From Pelagibacteraceae bacterium AG-426-E17 (lineage in GTDB: Bacteria; Pseudomonadota; Alphaproteobacteria; Pelagibacterales; Pelagibacteraceae), in NCBI GenBank assembly GCA_003210095.1, contig QCNP01000001.1, forward strand, positions 294,001 through 358,000: a DNA stretch of 64,000 nucleotides, read 5' to 3'. Below the pieces are notes generated by a model, which was given only the letters and a program-made list of their open reading frames with translations, did no database searches and was not told the DNA's origin. Shown here piece by piece: positions 56,865 through 64,000 of this stretch; position 1 is the first letter of the stretch; every line of letters begins with the position of its first letter. Both the position numbers and the translations under genes were made by a program.

Positions 56865-58684
56865 TGTTTAAGGGTAATTTTATAAACAATCTCCCCAAGA
56901 TTTATGGAACATACACCGGTGGTTTCATAGTTTTCATAATCTTGATGGCGATTGGAGAACAAGCTGGAATGTCTGCAAAAGTAATTGGTATTTGCTTTGT
57001 AGCCTTTACAGTTTTAATTTATGCACTAATTGGTTACCTATCTCGTACAATTCAAGTTGATGCATATTACTTAGCTGGAAGGCAAGTTCCAACAGTGTTC
57101 AACGGTATGGCTACAGCAGCAGACTGGATGTCTGGTGCTTCATTCGTTGCGATGGCTGGAGGAATTTACTTCAAAGGCTATGGTTATATGGCGTTACTTG
57201 TTGGTTGGACGGGTGGATACGTTCTAGTTGCTTCGCTACTAGCACCATATTTAAGAAAATTTGGTTGCTACACAGTTCCAGATTTCATCGGAACTAGATA
57301 TGGCGGAAACTTAGCTAGACTATCTGCGGTAATAGTCTTAACAGTTGCATCATTCACTTATGTGACAGCGCAGATTAATGCTACAGGAACAATTGCATCA
57401 GTTGCACTTGATATTCCTTTTAACATTGCTGTTTACGTAGGATTAGCAAGTATATTGATGTGTTCAATGCTTGGTGGAATGAGAGCGGTTACATGGACGC
57501 AAGTAGCTCAATACATTGTATTGATTATAGCTTACTTGATACCTGTATTCTGGATCAGTAACAAAATGGGTGCTGGAGTATTTCCACACTTAATGTTAGC
57601 AGATGAAGTTGCTAGAATCGCTGAGTTAGAAGCTCAGTTTGGTCTTGGCAGTATTAAAAATTCTGCAGCTGATTTAAAACAGGTTCCTAAAGGACTATCA
57701 GGTATAACTAAAGCGCACGCTGAAGTTAACACTACACCTTGGAAATTTATTTCATTAGCGGTTTGTATGATGGCTGGAACAGCTTCATTACCACACGTTA
57801 TGATGAGATATTTTACTACTCCAAGTGTAAAAGCTGCTAGAAGATCAGTAGGTTGGTCACTATTCTTTATATTCCTACTTTATTCATCAGCTCCAATGTT
57901 AGCTACATTATCTAAACTATCGTTAATGGATCCAAACTTAGCAACAGGAATTATTGGTAAGTCAATTTCTGAAGTTCAAGCAATTGACTGGTATCAAAAC
58001 TGGAACCAAGCAAACTTAATGTTTGTAAGCGACTTTAACGGAAATGGAACGCTCGAATTAAACGAGTTCTTCATGGGTGGTAAAGCCGTTGTATTGGCAA
58101 CTCCAGAGATAGCAGGATTACCATATGTAATTTCTGGTCTAGTTGCTGCTGGAGGTATGGCTGCTGCCATGTCAACAGCTGACGGATTAGTGTTAGCGAT
58201 ATCTAATGCATTATCTCACGACATTTACTACAAGATGATTAACCCTAAAGCGGAAACAGCTAAAAGATTGTTAATCGCAAGGATATTACTTGTATTAATT
58301 GGTTTCGCTGGAGCAACAATTGCAGCTCTTGAAATTCAAGGTATCTTAGGTTCGGTTATCTGGGCTTTTGACTTTGCGATGTCAGGATTATTCTTCCCAC
58401 TTGTACTAGGAGTATGGTGGAAGAGAGCAAATGCTCAAGGAGCAGTCGCAGGAATGCTAGGAGGACTAGCCGCTGGAACAGCATACTTAATAGCTGTAAG
58501 AAGTGGTTACCCTGGATTCTTAGATATTACTCAGTTAACATTTGGTATAGTTGGATCAGTAGTAAGCTTAGTACTTATGATCGTAGTCAGCTTGGCAACT
58601 AAAGCGCCAGACGCTGCTACTCAGAAAATGGTAGACGAAGTTCGTGTACCAAGTGGTAAAGCGATACTAGGAAGACAACACTAA
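56864..58684 (+). CDS. Sodium:solute symporter, acetate-permease type, with an EF-hand-like loop
   Basis: 606 residues, about 13 membrane helices, SSS family (VC_2705/ActP-like): AGRQVPTVFNGMATAADWMSGASFVAMAG near residues 71-100, GMRAVTWTQVAQY, and SLPHVMMRYFTTPSV near 305. Uncommon is DFNGNGTLELNE at residues 390-401, which fits a calcium EF-hand loop (acidic or amide ligands at 1, 3, 5, 9, 12), in a long extramembrane loop. Beside acs, so acetate or another short carboxylate is the likely solute. Less A-rich codon use than its neighbours suggests high expression. A strong terminator follows. Confidence 0.93.
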   Translation: MFKGNFINNLPKIYGTYTGGFIVFIILMAIGEQAGMSAKVIGICFVAFTVLIYALIGYLSRTIQVDAYYLAGRQVPTVFNGMATAADWMSGASFVAMAGGIYFKGYGYMALLVGWTGGYVLVASLLAPYLRKFGCYTVPDFIGTRYGGNLARLSAVIVLTVASFTYVTAQINATGTIASVALDIPFNIAVYVGLASILMCSMLGGMRAVTWTQVAQYIVLIIAYLIPVFWISNKMGAGVFPHLMLADEVARIAELEAQFGLGSIKNSAADLKQVPKGLSGITKAHAEVNTTPWKFISLAVCMMAGTASLPHVMMRYFTTPSVKAARRSVGWSLFFIFLLYSSAPMLATLSKLSLMDPNLATGIIGKSISEVQAIDWYQNWNQANLMFVSDFNGNGTLELNEFFMGGKAVVLATPEIAGLPYVISGLVAAGGMAAAMSTADGLVLAISNALSHDIYYKMINPKAETAKRLLIARILLVLIGFAGATIAALEIQGILGSVIWAFDFAMSGLFFPLVLGVWWKRANAQGAVAGMLGGLAAGTAYLIAVRSGYPGFLDITQLTFGIVGSVVSLVLMIVVSLATKAPDAATQKMVDEVRVPSGKAILGRQH

Positions 58685-58695
58685 ATACTTAATTT

Positions 58696-58732
58696 TTAAG
58701 GGGCGAGAATTTATCGCCCCTTAACTTTTTTT
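58696..58732 (+). terminator. Rho-independent terminator after the symporter gene
   Basis: TTAAGGGGCGA, a 7-base loop, TCGCCCCTTAA, then C and seven T. Perfect 11-base arms and a good T tract. It ends the DUF4212-symporter transcript; the following gene starts just 9 bases later. Confidence 0.93.
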
Positions 58733-58741
58733 CACACAGAC

Positions 58742-59092
58742 ATGTACGCAAATTTTCACCCAATGATTTACCTAATTGACTACGTCATGGGTATGATCAT
58801 GTGGACTTTAATTGGTAGAGTTGCAATGAACATATTTCAAAGGGAAGACTCTAGTTTCTTCTTCATGAGAGTTTTTGTTAAATTAACCGATCCTTTTATA
58901 ACAATGTTTAGGTTTATAACTCCATCCTTCATCATAAAACCTCTCGTTCCTTTATATGTTGCCTGGTTTTTCTATATGTTCAGATTTTATCTTATGCCTT
59001 ACTTAATGGGATATTCGGTGATGGGTATGCTTTCTTTTCCATTGGAAAGTGAAATTGCATCTCAAATTTATCAAATATTTGGTAAAAAATAA
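58742..59092 (+). CDS. YggT-like membrane protein
   Basis: 116 residues with two hydrophobic segments (about residues 6-28 and 65-95). The MRVFVKLTDPFITMFRFITPSFI segment parallels the YggT core, so it is a divergent member of that family. Function unknown. It starts directly after the terminator, so it needs a promoter within the terminator region or is read through. Confidence 0.75.
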   Translation: MYANFHPMIYLIDYVMGMIMWTLIGRVAMNIFQREDSSFFFMRVFVKLTDPFITMFRFITPSFIIKPLVPLYVAWFFYMFRFYLMPYLMGYSVMGMLSFPLESEIASQIYQIFGKK

Positions 59093-59134
59093 TTCAAAAA
59101 AAAAACAAAAATTGATACTACTATTTATGTATCA

Positions 59135-59794
59135 ATGAAAAAAATAAAAATATCACCATCAATTTTATCTGCGGACTTTAGTCAACTTGGTAAAGAAATA
59201 AAAAAACTTGAAGTTGGCGGAGCTGACATGATACATGTTGATGTAATGGATGGTCACTTTGTTCCAAATTTAACAATAGGACCACCAGTAATAAAGGCTT
59301 TAAGAAAATATACATCATTACCTTTTGATGTTCACTTAATGATTAATCCAGTACATAAATACATAAAAGATTATGCAAATAGTGGAGCAGATATAATTAC
59401 GATACATCCTGAATCATGTGAATCAGTATCTGATTCAATATCAGAAATAAAAAAATTCAAAAAAAAGGTAGGGTTGTCTTTAAATCCTGATACAGAAATA
59501 GGTGTAATCAAAGACTATCTTGGTGAAATTGATATGGTTTTAATAATGAGTGTCTTTCCTGGATTTGGAGGTCAAAAATTTATTAATGATGTTCTAGAAA
59601 AAATTAGAAATTTGTCGCTGATCAAAAAAAATCTTAATTTAAAATTTGATATAGAGGTAGATGGTGGAATAAATTTTTCAAATTTTAAAGATGTACTTAA
59701 CGCAGGAGCAAATATTTTAGTATCCGGAACGACAATTTTTAAAGAAAATAACGGAGATATAAAAAAAAATATCGATTTTTTAAAATCAATATAA
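59135..59794 (+). CDS. rpe: Ribulose-phosphate 3-epimerase
   Basis: 219 residues. Interconverts ribulose-5-P and xylulose-5-P. TIM-barrel motifs: ISPSILSADFSQLGKEI, MIHVDVMDGHFVPNLTIGP near residue 32, FDVHLMI, MSVFPGFGGQKF near residue 139 and FDIEVDGGINFSN near residue 171. It is followed by a heparinase-like gene and purH, an order I know from many alphaproteobacteria. Confidence 0.98.
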   Translation: MKKIKISPSILSADFSQLGKEIKKLEVGGADMIHVDVMDGHFVPNLTIGPPVIKALRKYTSLPFDVHLMINPVHKYIKDYANSGADIITIHPESCESVSDSISEIKKFKKKVGLSLNPDTEIGVIKDYLGEIDMVLIMSVFPGFGGQKFINDVLEKIRNLSLIKKNLNLKFDIEVDGGINFSNFKDVLNAGANILVSGTTIFKENNGDIKKNIDFLKSI

Positions 59795-59801
59795 ATATAT
59801 T

Positions 59802-61427
59802 ATGGTTAATAAAGAAATTTTTGTTAACACGCCTTTTAATTTTATTATCAAACAAATAAAAAAGTTATATTTAAATTCTAAAATTTATGACAGAAAAATA
59901 TCTAGAGTATATGAAGGTGGATTAGAGTATATTCCACCCTTAAATCTTTTAGATTGTATAGTTACTATAAAAAACAAAAAAAACCGAATTGAGGATTACA
60001 ACATAGAAAGTGTGTGGGATAATTTTAATTTTAATCAAAGAGATTTAGGCAAACTCCACAGTTTTTTTTGGTTATTCAAAATTGATTTAAAGTCTTCAAA
60101 AGAAATCACTCAATCTGTGATCTTAAAATGGATTGAAACTAATAAAAATTACAACGATAAAACTTGGGATATAGAAACTTTATCTAAAAGAGTAATTGCT
60201 TGGATTTCAAATAGTAATAACTTTTATCCTAAATCAAACGGCAGTTTCAAAATTATTTTTTCGAATTCAGTAAAAAAACAAATTAATCATTTAATGAGTG
60301 AAATAAAAAATTCTGACACAAAAAATGACAAAATGCTTAGTTGTGTTGCAATTATTTTGTTTGGTTTATCTTTTAAAAATCAATCTAAGTATTTATATTT
60401 TGGTTTAGGGCTATTAAAAAAAATAATAAACAATGTATTTGATAACGACGGCTTTCCAAAATCAAGGAGTCTTAGAGAATTATTTTTTTTTATAAAATAT
60501 TTCGTATTAATCAGGGAATTAATTAATGATTCAAATAACGAAGTGCCTGAATATCTAAATGAAATTATTTTTTATTTAGGTAAATCTTATAACTTTTTTT
60601 CTTCTGAGAATGTGAACAGATACCTATTTAATGGAAACCATTATAAAAATATATCGGATTTTAATAGTTTTTTAAAAAAACATGGTTATAGCTTTAAAAA
60701 TACAGAAAATTCAATTGGTGGCTATACTATATTTAAAAATAAGAGAAATTCATTAATCGTTGATTTAGGACCTTCACCTGAGAAAAATTATTCAAAAGAT
60801 TACCAATCTGGAGCTTTGTCATTCGAGATATTTCATGACAATGAAAAAATAATAACTAATTGTGGTTATTATCAAAATTTTAAACATCAATTAAACATTT
60901 TATCAAAATCAAGTGCTGCTCACTCAACACTATCAATTGATAATCATTCATCCTGTAAATTCAAAAAAAATGTAAACGGTAATTTATATTTGGCAAGTAA
61001 GCTTAATATAATTAAAAAAAAAATATCATGTGATAATAGATACTGGGAAGTTGAGGGTGTGCATGATGGTTATTTGAAAAAATACGGAATTTTACATCTT
61101 AGAAAAATTAAATTTGACCTATTAAATAATGTATACCATGGAGAAGATAAAATTATATGCAAGAAAATTATAAAGGATTTAGACTTTGATATTCGTTTCC
61201 ATTTATCTCCAGACAGTAACGCATCAAAAACACAAGATCAAAAATCTATACTTATACAATTATCAAAATCTGGATGGAAATTTACTAATAGTGAGAAAAG
61301 ATTTGGATTAGAAACTGGTCTTTTTTTTGGAAATAAAGACAACTACGTAGAAAATTTAAATATTTTTATAATGGGTGAAATTACAAAGGAAGAGCAAACC
61401 ATAAATTGGGAAATAAAAAAAATATGA
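59802..61427 (+). CDS. Heparinase II/III family protein
   Basis: 541 residues. N-terminal alpha/alpha-toroid-like region, then a beta-rich C-terminal half with GGYTIFKNKRNSLIVDLGPSPEK near residue 308 and SSAAHSTLSIDNHSSC near residue 372, the usual heparinase II/III-like block. No signal peptide is evident. Probably acts on an envelope polysaccharide; the substrate is unknown. Overlaps purH by 4 bases (ATGA). Confidence 0.9.
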   Translation: MVNKEIFVNTPFNFIIKQIKKLYLNSKIYDRKISRVYEGGLEYIPPLNLLDCIVTIKNKKNRIEDYNIESVWDNFNFNQRDLGKLHSFFWLFKIDLKSSKEITQSVILKWIETNKNYNDKTWDIETLSKRVIAWISNSNNFYPKSNGSFKIIFSNSVKKQINHLMSEIKNSDTKNDKMLSCVAIILFGLSFKNQSKYLYFGLGLLKKIINNVFDNDGFPKSRSLRELFFFIKYFVLIRELINDSNNEVPEYLNEIIFYLGKSYNFFSSENVNRYLFNGNHYKNISDFNSFLKKHGYSFKNTENSIGGYTIFKNKRNSLIVDLGPSPEKNYSKDYQSGALSFEIFHDNEKIITNCGYYQNFKHQLNILSKSSAAHSTLSIDNHSSCKFKKNVNGNLYLASKLNIIKKKISCDNRYWEVEGVHDGYLKKYGILHLRKIKFDLLNNVYHGEDKIICKKIIKDLDFDIRFHLSPDSNASKTQDQKSILIQLSKSGWKFTNSEKRFGLETGLFFGNKDNYVENLNIFIMGEITKEEQTINWEIKKI

Positions 61428-62962
61428 AGATTAAAATTAAAAGAGCTCTTTTATCTGTTTTTGATAAATCAATGTTAGACAAAATATTGCCAACTTTGAA
61501 AAAATACAAGATTGAGATTTTGTCTTCTGGAGGAACTTTTAAATATATAAAAAAAAAAGGTTATAAGTGTGTTGAAATTAGCGATTTTACAAATTCACCA
61601 GAAATATTAGATGGTAGGGTAAAAACTTTACATCCAAAAATCCATGCTGGAATATTGTTTAAAAGAAACAACAAAAAACATGTTAAGCAAATGACTAAAA
61701 ATAATTTTTCTGGTATTGATCTGGTAATTGTTAATTTCTACCCTTTTGAAAAAACATTAAAAAATACAAAGAATGATGAAATTATAGTTGAAAATATAGA
61801 TATAGGTGGTCCTTCGCTAGTTAGAGCAGCAGCAAAAAATTTCAAATACGTAAATGTTGTTACCTCTGAAAAACAATCAGATTACTTGATAAATGAATTG
61901 AAAAAAAATAATGGTTCAACATCTCTGAACTTTAGAGAAAATCTTGCAGAACAAGCTTTTGCTGAAACTGCAAATTATGACAGAACCATAAATAGTTACT
62001 TTAACAGTAATAAATCTATCAATTTTCCGGATAAAACATTGTTGAAAGGAGAGTTGGTGCAAAGTTTAAGATACGGGGAAAATCCACACCAATCTGGTGC
62101 AATTTATTCTTTTGATAGATCAAAAACTTTAATCCAATTAAATGGAAAGCACCTTAGCTATAATAATTATAATGATATATTTTATGGATTAGAAATTTCA
62201 AAATCTTTACCAAAAAAAATTGGAACAGTGATAATTAAACACGCTAATCCTTGCGGTGTCTCTGCAGAAAAAGATCAAATTATCAGTTTTCAGAAAGCAT
62301 TTGAATGTGATCCCATAAGTGCATACGGTGGTGTTGTTATTTGTAATTATAAACTAGATATTAATACTGCAAAAAAACTGAATGATAAATTTTTTGAAGT
62401 AATTGTTGCAGAAGGTTTTAAAGGAAATGCATTAAAATTATTAAAAAATAAGAAAAATTTAAGATTGATAGACTCAACGAATATTAATTTGCAAAGCAAT
62501 CTTAGCTTTCAATCAGTACTAAATGGTTTTTTGCTTCAATCAACTGATTTTTTAAAATTTAATAAATCTAATTTTATGGTTGTCTCTAAAAGAAAGCCAT
62601 CAAGTAAGACCCTAGAACATTTAATGTTTGCATTTAATGTTTGTAGATATGTAAAATCAAATGCAATAGTAATCTCTAAAAATTTATCAACAGTTGGTAT
62701 AGGTTCTGGTCAGCCAAGCAGATTGGACAGCTGTAAAATAGCTGTGAATAAAATGATAAAATTTTATAAAAATCAGGAAAATCTTGTTGCAGCTTCCGAT
62801 GCATTCTTTCCATTTGTAGATGGTATCGAAACATTAGTACAATCTGGAGTAAGAGCAGTAATCCAGCCTTCTGGTTCTATAAGAGATAAAGAGATTATAA
62901 AATTTGCAAATGATACTGATACAGTTTTAGTTTTCTCTAAGACAAGACATTTTAGGCATTAA
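61424..62962 (+). CDS. purH: Bifunctional AICAR transformylase/IMP cyclohydrolase
   Basis: 512 residues from the ATG at 61424, which gives an ATGA overlap with the preceding gene and the product MKIKIKRALLSVFDKS. The frame is open six codons upstream, but that start is less likely. N-terminal MGS-like cyclohydrolase domain (LLSSGGTFKYI-like LSSGGTFKYIKKKG, DGRVKTLHPKIHAG, NFYPFEKT, DIGGPSLVRAAAKN) and C-terminal transformylase domain (LRYGENPHQSGAIY, KHANPCGVS, DPISAYGG). Last two steps to IMP, using formyl-THF. Confidence 0.97.
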   Translation: MKIKIKRALLSVFDKSMLDKILPTLKKYKIEILSSGGTFKYIKKKGYKCVEISDFTNSPEILDGRVKTLHPKIHAGILFKRNNKKHVKQMTKNNFSGIDLVIVNFYPFEKTLKNTKNDEIIVENIDIGGPSLVRAAAKNFKYVNVVTSEKQSDYLINELKKNNGSTSLNFRENLAEQAFAETANYDRTINSYFNSNKSINFPDKTLLKGELVQSLRYGENPHQSGAIYSFDRSKTLIQLNGKHLSYNNYNDIFYGLEISKSLPKKIGTVIIKHANPCGVSAEKDQIISFQKAFECDPISAYGGVVICNYKLDINTAKKLNDKFFEVIVAEGFKGNALKLLKNKKNLRLIDSTNINLQSNLSFQSVLNGFLLQSTDFLKFNKSNFMVVSKRKPSSKTLEHLMFAFNVCRYVKSNAIVISKNLSTVGIGSGQPSRLDSCKIAVNKMIKFYKNQENLVAASDAFFPFVDGIETLVQSGVRAVIQPSGSIRDKEIIKFANDTDTVLVFSKTRHFRH

Positions 62963-63297
62963 TTTATTTTATCTATTTTGGCTGCAAGAACAAAGTCACT
63001 CTCAGCAAGTCCATTAATTGCATGAGTGAAGATCTTGATCTTTGCATATCCCCATCCAAACCAAATATCAGGATGATGCCCTTCGTTTTCTGCAATTTCA
63101 CCAACTTTATTTACAAAACTTTGGGAATTGAAAAAATTATCAAATTTAAATTCTTTAATTAAATAGAAATTCTCATTTTCATCTTTTTTTACATCCCATC
63201 CATCAACTTTTTTTAAATATTTATGGATTTCTCCTAAATTAAAAGAAGGTATTCCACCATCACAAGGAACACATTTTTTTTTTGATAAATCTTCCAT
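62959..63297 (-). CDS. phhB: Pterin-4a-carbinolamine dehydratase
   Basis: 112 residues, PCD/DCoH fold. The KKCVPCDGGIPSF N-terminus, KVGEIAENEGHHPDIWFGWGYAKIKIFTHAINGL with the HHP active-site motif near residue 78, and a DFVLAAKID end are typical. It recycles tetrahydropterin, although no aromatic amino acid hydroxylase is in the window. Overlaps the purH end by 4 bases. Confidence 0.96.
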   Translation of the reverse strand: MEDLSKKKCVPCDGGIPSFNLGEIHKYLKKVDGWDVKKDENENFYLIKEFKFDNFFNSQSFVNKVGEIAENEGHHPDIWFGWGYAKIKIFTHAINGLAESDFVLAAKIDKIN

Positions 63298-63303
63298 AAT
63301 AAT

Positions 63304-64000
63304 TTAAATATATTTTAACATATCAGATGACTTATTAACTAGATAAAAGTTTCCAATTGTTTGATGTTTTTCGTCTAAACTATCTAAAAGTTTTTCAATT
63401 TCATCCATATTTGTAATTTTTCCATCTAGATTATATATTTGATAATTCTCATTAATCAGAAAATTTTCAAGACTTTTGTAATTATAAGAAATGTTATGAT
63501 TAATATACTTTGACAATTCAATAATAATTAATGGTTTGAGTTTTCTAATAGACTCTATTGAGCCATAAATAGCTTGAATCTCGTAACCCTCTAGGTCTAA
63601 TTTTATGATTAATTTTTTTTTATTTAAAATTTTATTATCTAATATTTTATCAATTGTTATAGAATTTATTAAAGAGACACTTTGATTTTTAAATCCTGAA
63701 TTTATTGCTGAACTTTCCCAATCGTTTAAACCATTATAAAAGTGTATTTGCTTATCGGATTTTTCGGAGAGAACTTTATTTAATAATGTAATATTTTGTA
63801 GATTATTAATACTTAAATTTTGTCTAAATTCCTTACAAGTTTTTTCTGATGCATCTATAGCAATGACATCATTTTCATTGCTTAAAGATGCAGTGAAAAA
63901 AGAAAAAAAACCATAATTGCATCCTCCATCTATAAAAGTAATTTTGTAGTCTTTAGATATTTTTTTTATAAAATTAATTTCTCTGATTTCTGAAAAATCA
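63304..64000 (-). CDS. FkbM-family methyltransferase (partial, 5' end beyond the window)
   Basis: Open frame on the minus strand from the right edge to TAA at 63304, about 231 codons. The readable N-terminal part includes ITFIDGGCNYGFFSFFTAS (SAM-binding glycine motif), NDVIAIDAS, and further on KKLIIKLDLEGYEIQAIYGSIES, the characteristic FkbM middle block. O-methylation of a sugar or lipid is the usual role. Start not seen; ends 6 bases before the carbinolamine dehydratase gene. Confidence 0.88.
   Translation of the reverse strand, partial: DFSEIREINFIKKISKDYKITFIDGGCNYGFFSFFTASLSNENDVIAIDASEKTCKEFRQNLSINNLQNITLLNKVLSEKSDKQIHFYNGLNDWESSAINSGFKNQSVSLINSITIDKILDNKILNKKKLIIKLDLEGYEIQAIYGSIESIRKLKPLIIIELSKYINHNISYNYKSLENFLINENYQIYNLDGKITNMDEIEKLLDSLDEKHQTIGNFYLVNKSSDMLKYI

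Noticed and set aside
61406..61423. Upstream extension of purH (6 codons).
   Set aside because: The next ATG gives the usual ATGA overlap with the preceding gene and the usual PurH N-terminus.
1..64000. tRNA, rRNA, CRISPR, prophage or integrase content.
   Set aside because: Every gap was read; none holds a tRNA-like cloverleaf, spaced repeats or mobile-element gene.

Overview
The window reads as a stretch of chromosome from a small-genome marine alphaproteobacterium of the SAR11 (Pelagibacterales) type. The DNA is strongly A+T-rich and almost entirely coding. Neighbouring genes commonly overlap by 1 to 30 bases, and no intergenic gap exceeds about 165 bases. The content fits SAR11 in particular: a close DmdA (DMSP demethylase) with its pathway genes, a TakP-like TRAP transporter, the alphaproteobacterial ispZ-DUF2794 pair, and an unusual structured RNA in front of ffh. 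I saw no tRNA, rRNA, insertion sequence, prophage or CRISPR array. The species assignment is inference from gene content.

Left part, almost all minus strand (1-14160). One long co-directional run goes from ffh through rpsP, trmD and rplS, then leuC-leuD-leuB, then a DMSP demethylation operon (dmdC, dmdB, an alpha/beta hydrolase, dmdA), then asd and sdhC-sdhD-sdhA (sdhA runs off the left edge). Divergent from ffh are dapF and ftsY (plus strand). The ffh transcript starts at a good sigma-70-like promoter and begins with a compact leader of three hairpins and a probable pseudoknot ending just before the ffh start codon.

16-28 kb, minus strand. This is an uptake and catabolism block for small organic acids: two tandem FMN 2-hydroxy-acid oxidases, a class I aminotransferase, an FAD-linked D-2-hydroxy-acid dehydrogenase, an NAD(P)H 2-hydroxy-acid dehydrogenase, a TAT-exported TRAP binding protein with both membrane subunits, an amidase, a previously uncalled 58-residue membrane peptide, an EamA-type exporter and a serine hydrolase. 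28-33 kb holds a PagL-like lipid A deacylase and cytochrome c maturation genes ccmC, D, E, F, G, H (no ccmA or ccmB here).

33-44 kb. hspQ diverges from ispZ-DUF2794, followed by a YccA-type membrane protein. A packed plus-strand run follows: aldo/keto reductase, IalB-like protein, 2OG-Fe(II) oxygenase, argG, and a photolyase-like protein whose domains appear to be permuted. Facing it is a five-gene translationally overlapping operon headed by an FeS-type photolyase that seems to have lost its cluster cysteines, with a DCC thiol-disulfide protein, a 42-residue DUF2256 zinc ribbon, and two exported proteins. A photolyase-cluster SDR lacking the usual catalytic Tyr is divergent from it.

44-64 kb. 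Two TPR/GT41 (SPINDLY/OGT-like) proteins flank housekeeping genes (folD, yggT, an MscS channel, hemD, hemC, tsaD). Then come an EVE protein, acetyl-CoA synthetase with a very basic N-terminal tail, an acetate-type Na+/solute symporter pair with an EF-hand-like loop, a second YggT-like protein, rpe, a heparinase II/III protein, purH, a pterin carbinolamine dehydratase, and an FkbM methyltransferase running off the right edge.
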